Shown here: positions 63,365 to 64,000 of the stretch, one piece after another
Layout: each line of letters opens with the position of its first letter
Position numbering within the stretch: the stretch's first letter is position 1
Origin: Strigamia acuminata
Taxonomy: Eukaryota > Arthropoda > Chilopoda > Geophilomorpha > Linotaeniidae
DNA length: 64,000 nucleotides
Direction of reading: 5' to 3'
NCBI GenBank assembly: GCA_949358305.1
Contig: OX442314.1
Location: 61,265,369 to 61,329,368, forward strand
Made by a program: the position numbers and the translations under genes
The notes under the pieces: generated by a model
The model's database searches: none
What the model saw: the letters and a program-made list of their open reading frames with translations, nothing else
Told to the model about the DNA's origin: nothing

Positions 63365-64000
63365 ACAAAGTGTGACGATGACGCTCTCCGCTCAAAATAA
63401 GTCTATCTTTCCAATACCTGAGAGAAGGCTTACAAACCTAAAGTGTGAACCACGGTGTAAGAGAACAGGTGTAGAAGCGCCCATACAAAATAGCCTTGAA
63501 CCCTTGGCCGATTGTTCCTCTAGTTCTGTCGTTTGCCACCACGCGGTGCTGGGAAAAGATGGTCCTGGAAATCAATGGTGTGTATCAGCTTACTTGTCTG
63601 ACTGTGCGGTAAAGATTATATTTGTTATTATTATTACTCATGTCATTTTCAATTATTTTTAATTTGGGTACTCTGGGTGCTCCTTGTTGTAAGCAATAGC
63701 TGTTGGGAGCACCCTTTTATATCCATAAGAAATCAATATTAGTATTATTATTATTATTATTATTATTACCATATTATTATTTTTACGAAAAACATGAAAA
63801 AAAATACAAAAAACATGAAAAAAAATACGAAAAACATGAAAAAAAATACGAAAAACATGAAAAAAATACGAAAAATATGAAAAAAAATACGAAAAATATG
63901 AAAAAAAAATACGAAAAATATGAAAAAAAATTACGAAAAATATGAAAAAAAATTACAAAAAATATGAAAAAAATACAAAATTACAAGAGAACTATTTACT
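63365..64000. other. Right edge: no gene recognised, 20-bp array at the end
   Basis: An open frame at 63354-63662 (plus) starts in the element's right end and has no recognisable family; it includes a hydrophobic end but no splice support. 63738-63768 is a TAT/TTA run. From 63785 to 63960 a 20-bp array of ATACGAAAAACATGAAAAAA is present. Confidence 0.4.

Noticed and set aside
63354-63662. 102-residue plus-strand frame
   Set aside because: It begins within the terminal repeat of a mobile element and has no recognisable domain or splice support.

Overview
This window is nuclear DNA of a small-intron invertebrate, most likely an arthropod. Seven genes can be spliced by eye into full-length or near full-length proteins with GT-AG introns, many of them only 55-75 bp. 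The kinase C-terminus resembles insect Nemo, and one gene encodes an eight-cysteine single VWC (SVWC) secreted protein, a family found mainly in arthropods. Nothing looks bacterial or viral. I cannot name the species.

Layout, left to right. 58-427: last exon of a DEG/ENaC (pickpocket-type) channel, followed by two decayed copies of its end. 3433-8922 (minus): two mitochondrial inner-membrane genes packed head to tail, TIMM22 and then PISD (phosphatidylserine decarboxylase), with 130 bp between stop and start. 8923-21491: no convincing coding gene, only minisatellites, dispersed repeats and one possible TATA promoter. 21510-26664 (+): a leucine-rich-repeat transmembrane protein in two coding exons, with an intron made of fold-back repeats. 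28629-29163 (minus): a small secreted protein of unknown family. 31679-40730 (+): Nemo-like kinase (NLK) in eight coding exons, with several short terminal-inverted-repeat (TIR) elements in its introns. 46878-48497 (minus): TMEM41B-like scramblase. 50105-51283 (+): single-exon C2H2 zinc finger protein with an Ikaros/Hunchback-like C-terminal finger pair. 51994-52419 (minus): SVWC gene lacking a start codon. 52413-61917: ATRIP-like checkpoint gene (56093-60702, minus, seven exons, about 701 aa) flanked by a very recent copy of its 5' part and an older copy of its 3' part. 61920-63360: TTAA-flanked TIR element.

The most striking feature between the genes is not a gene. More than a dozen unrelated AT-rich tandem arrays have unit lengths clustered near 19-21 bp, many with alternating A- and T-tracts. 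Several sit inside short TIR-like elements of a few families (cores such as GCCCGGGC or AAGAGCCG), and one internal motif of such an element occurs once at two loci but as a tandem array at a third. Some arrays occur in both orientations within one intron and would form long hairpins in pre-mRNA.

Functionally the genes are independent housekeeping or signalling genes: mitochondrial import (TIMM22), phospholipid synthesis (PISD), ER lipid scrambling (TMEM41B), Wnt/TGF-beta-linked kinase signalling (NLK) and the ATR checkpoint (ATRIP). The TIMM22/PISD pair is the only arrangement close enough to suggest shared or interfering regulation. All exon boundaries come from reading splice signals and matching families from memory; no search or transcript was available.
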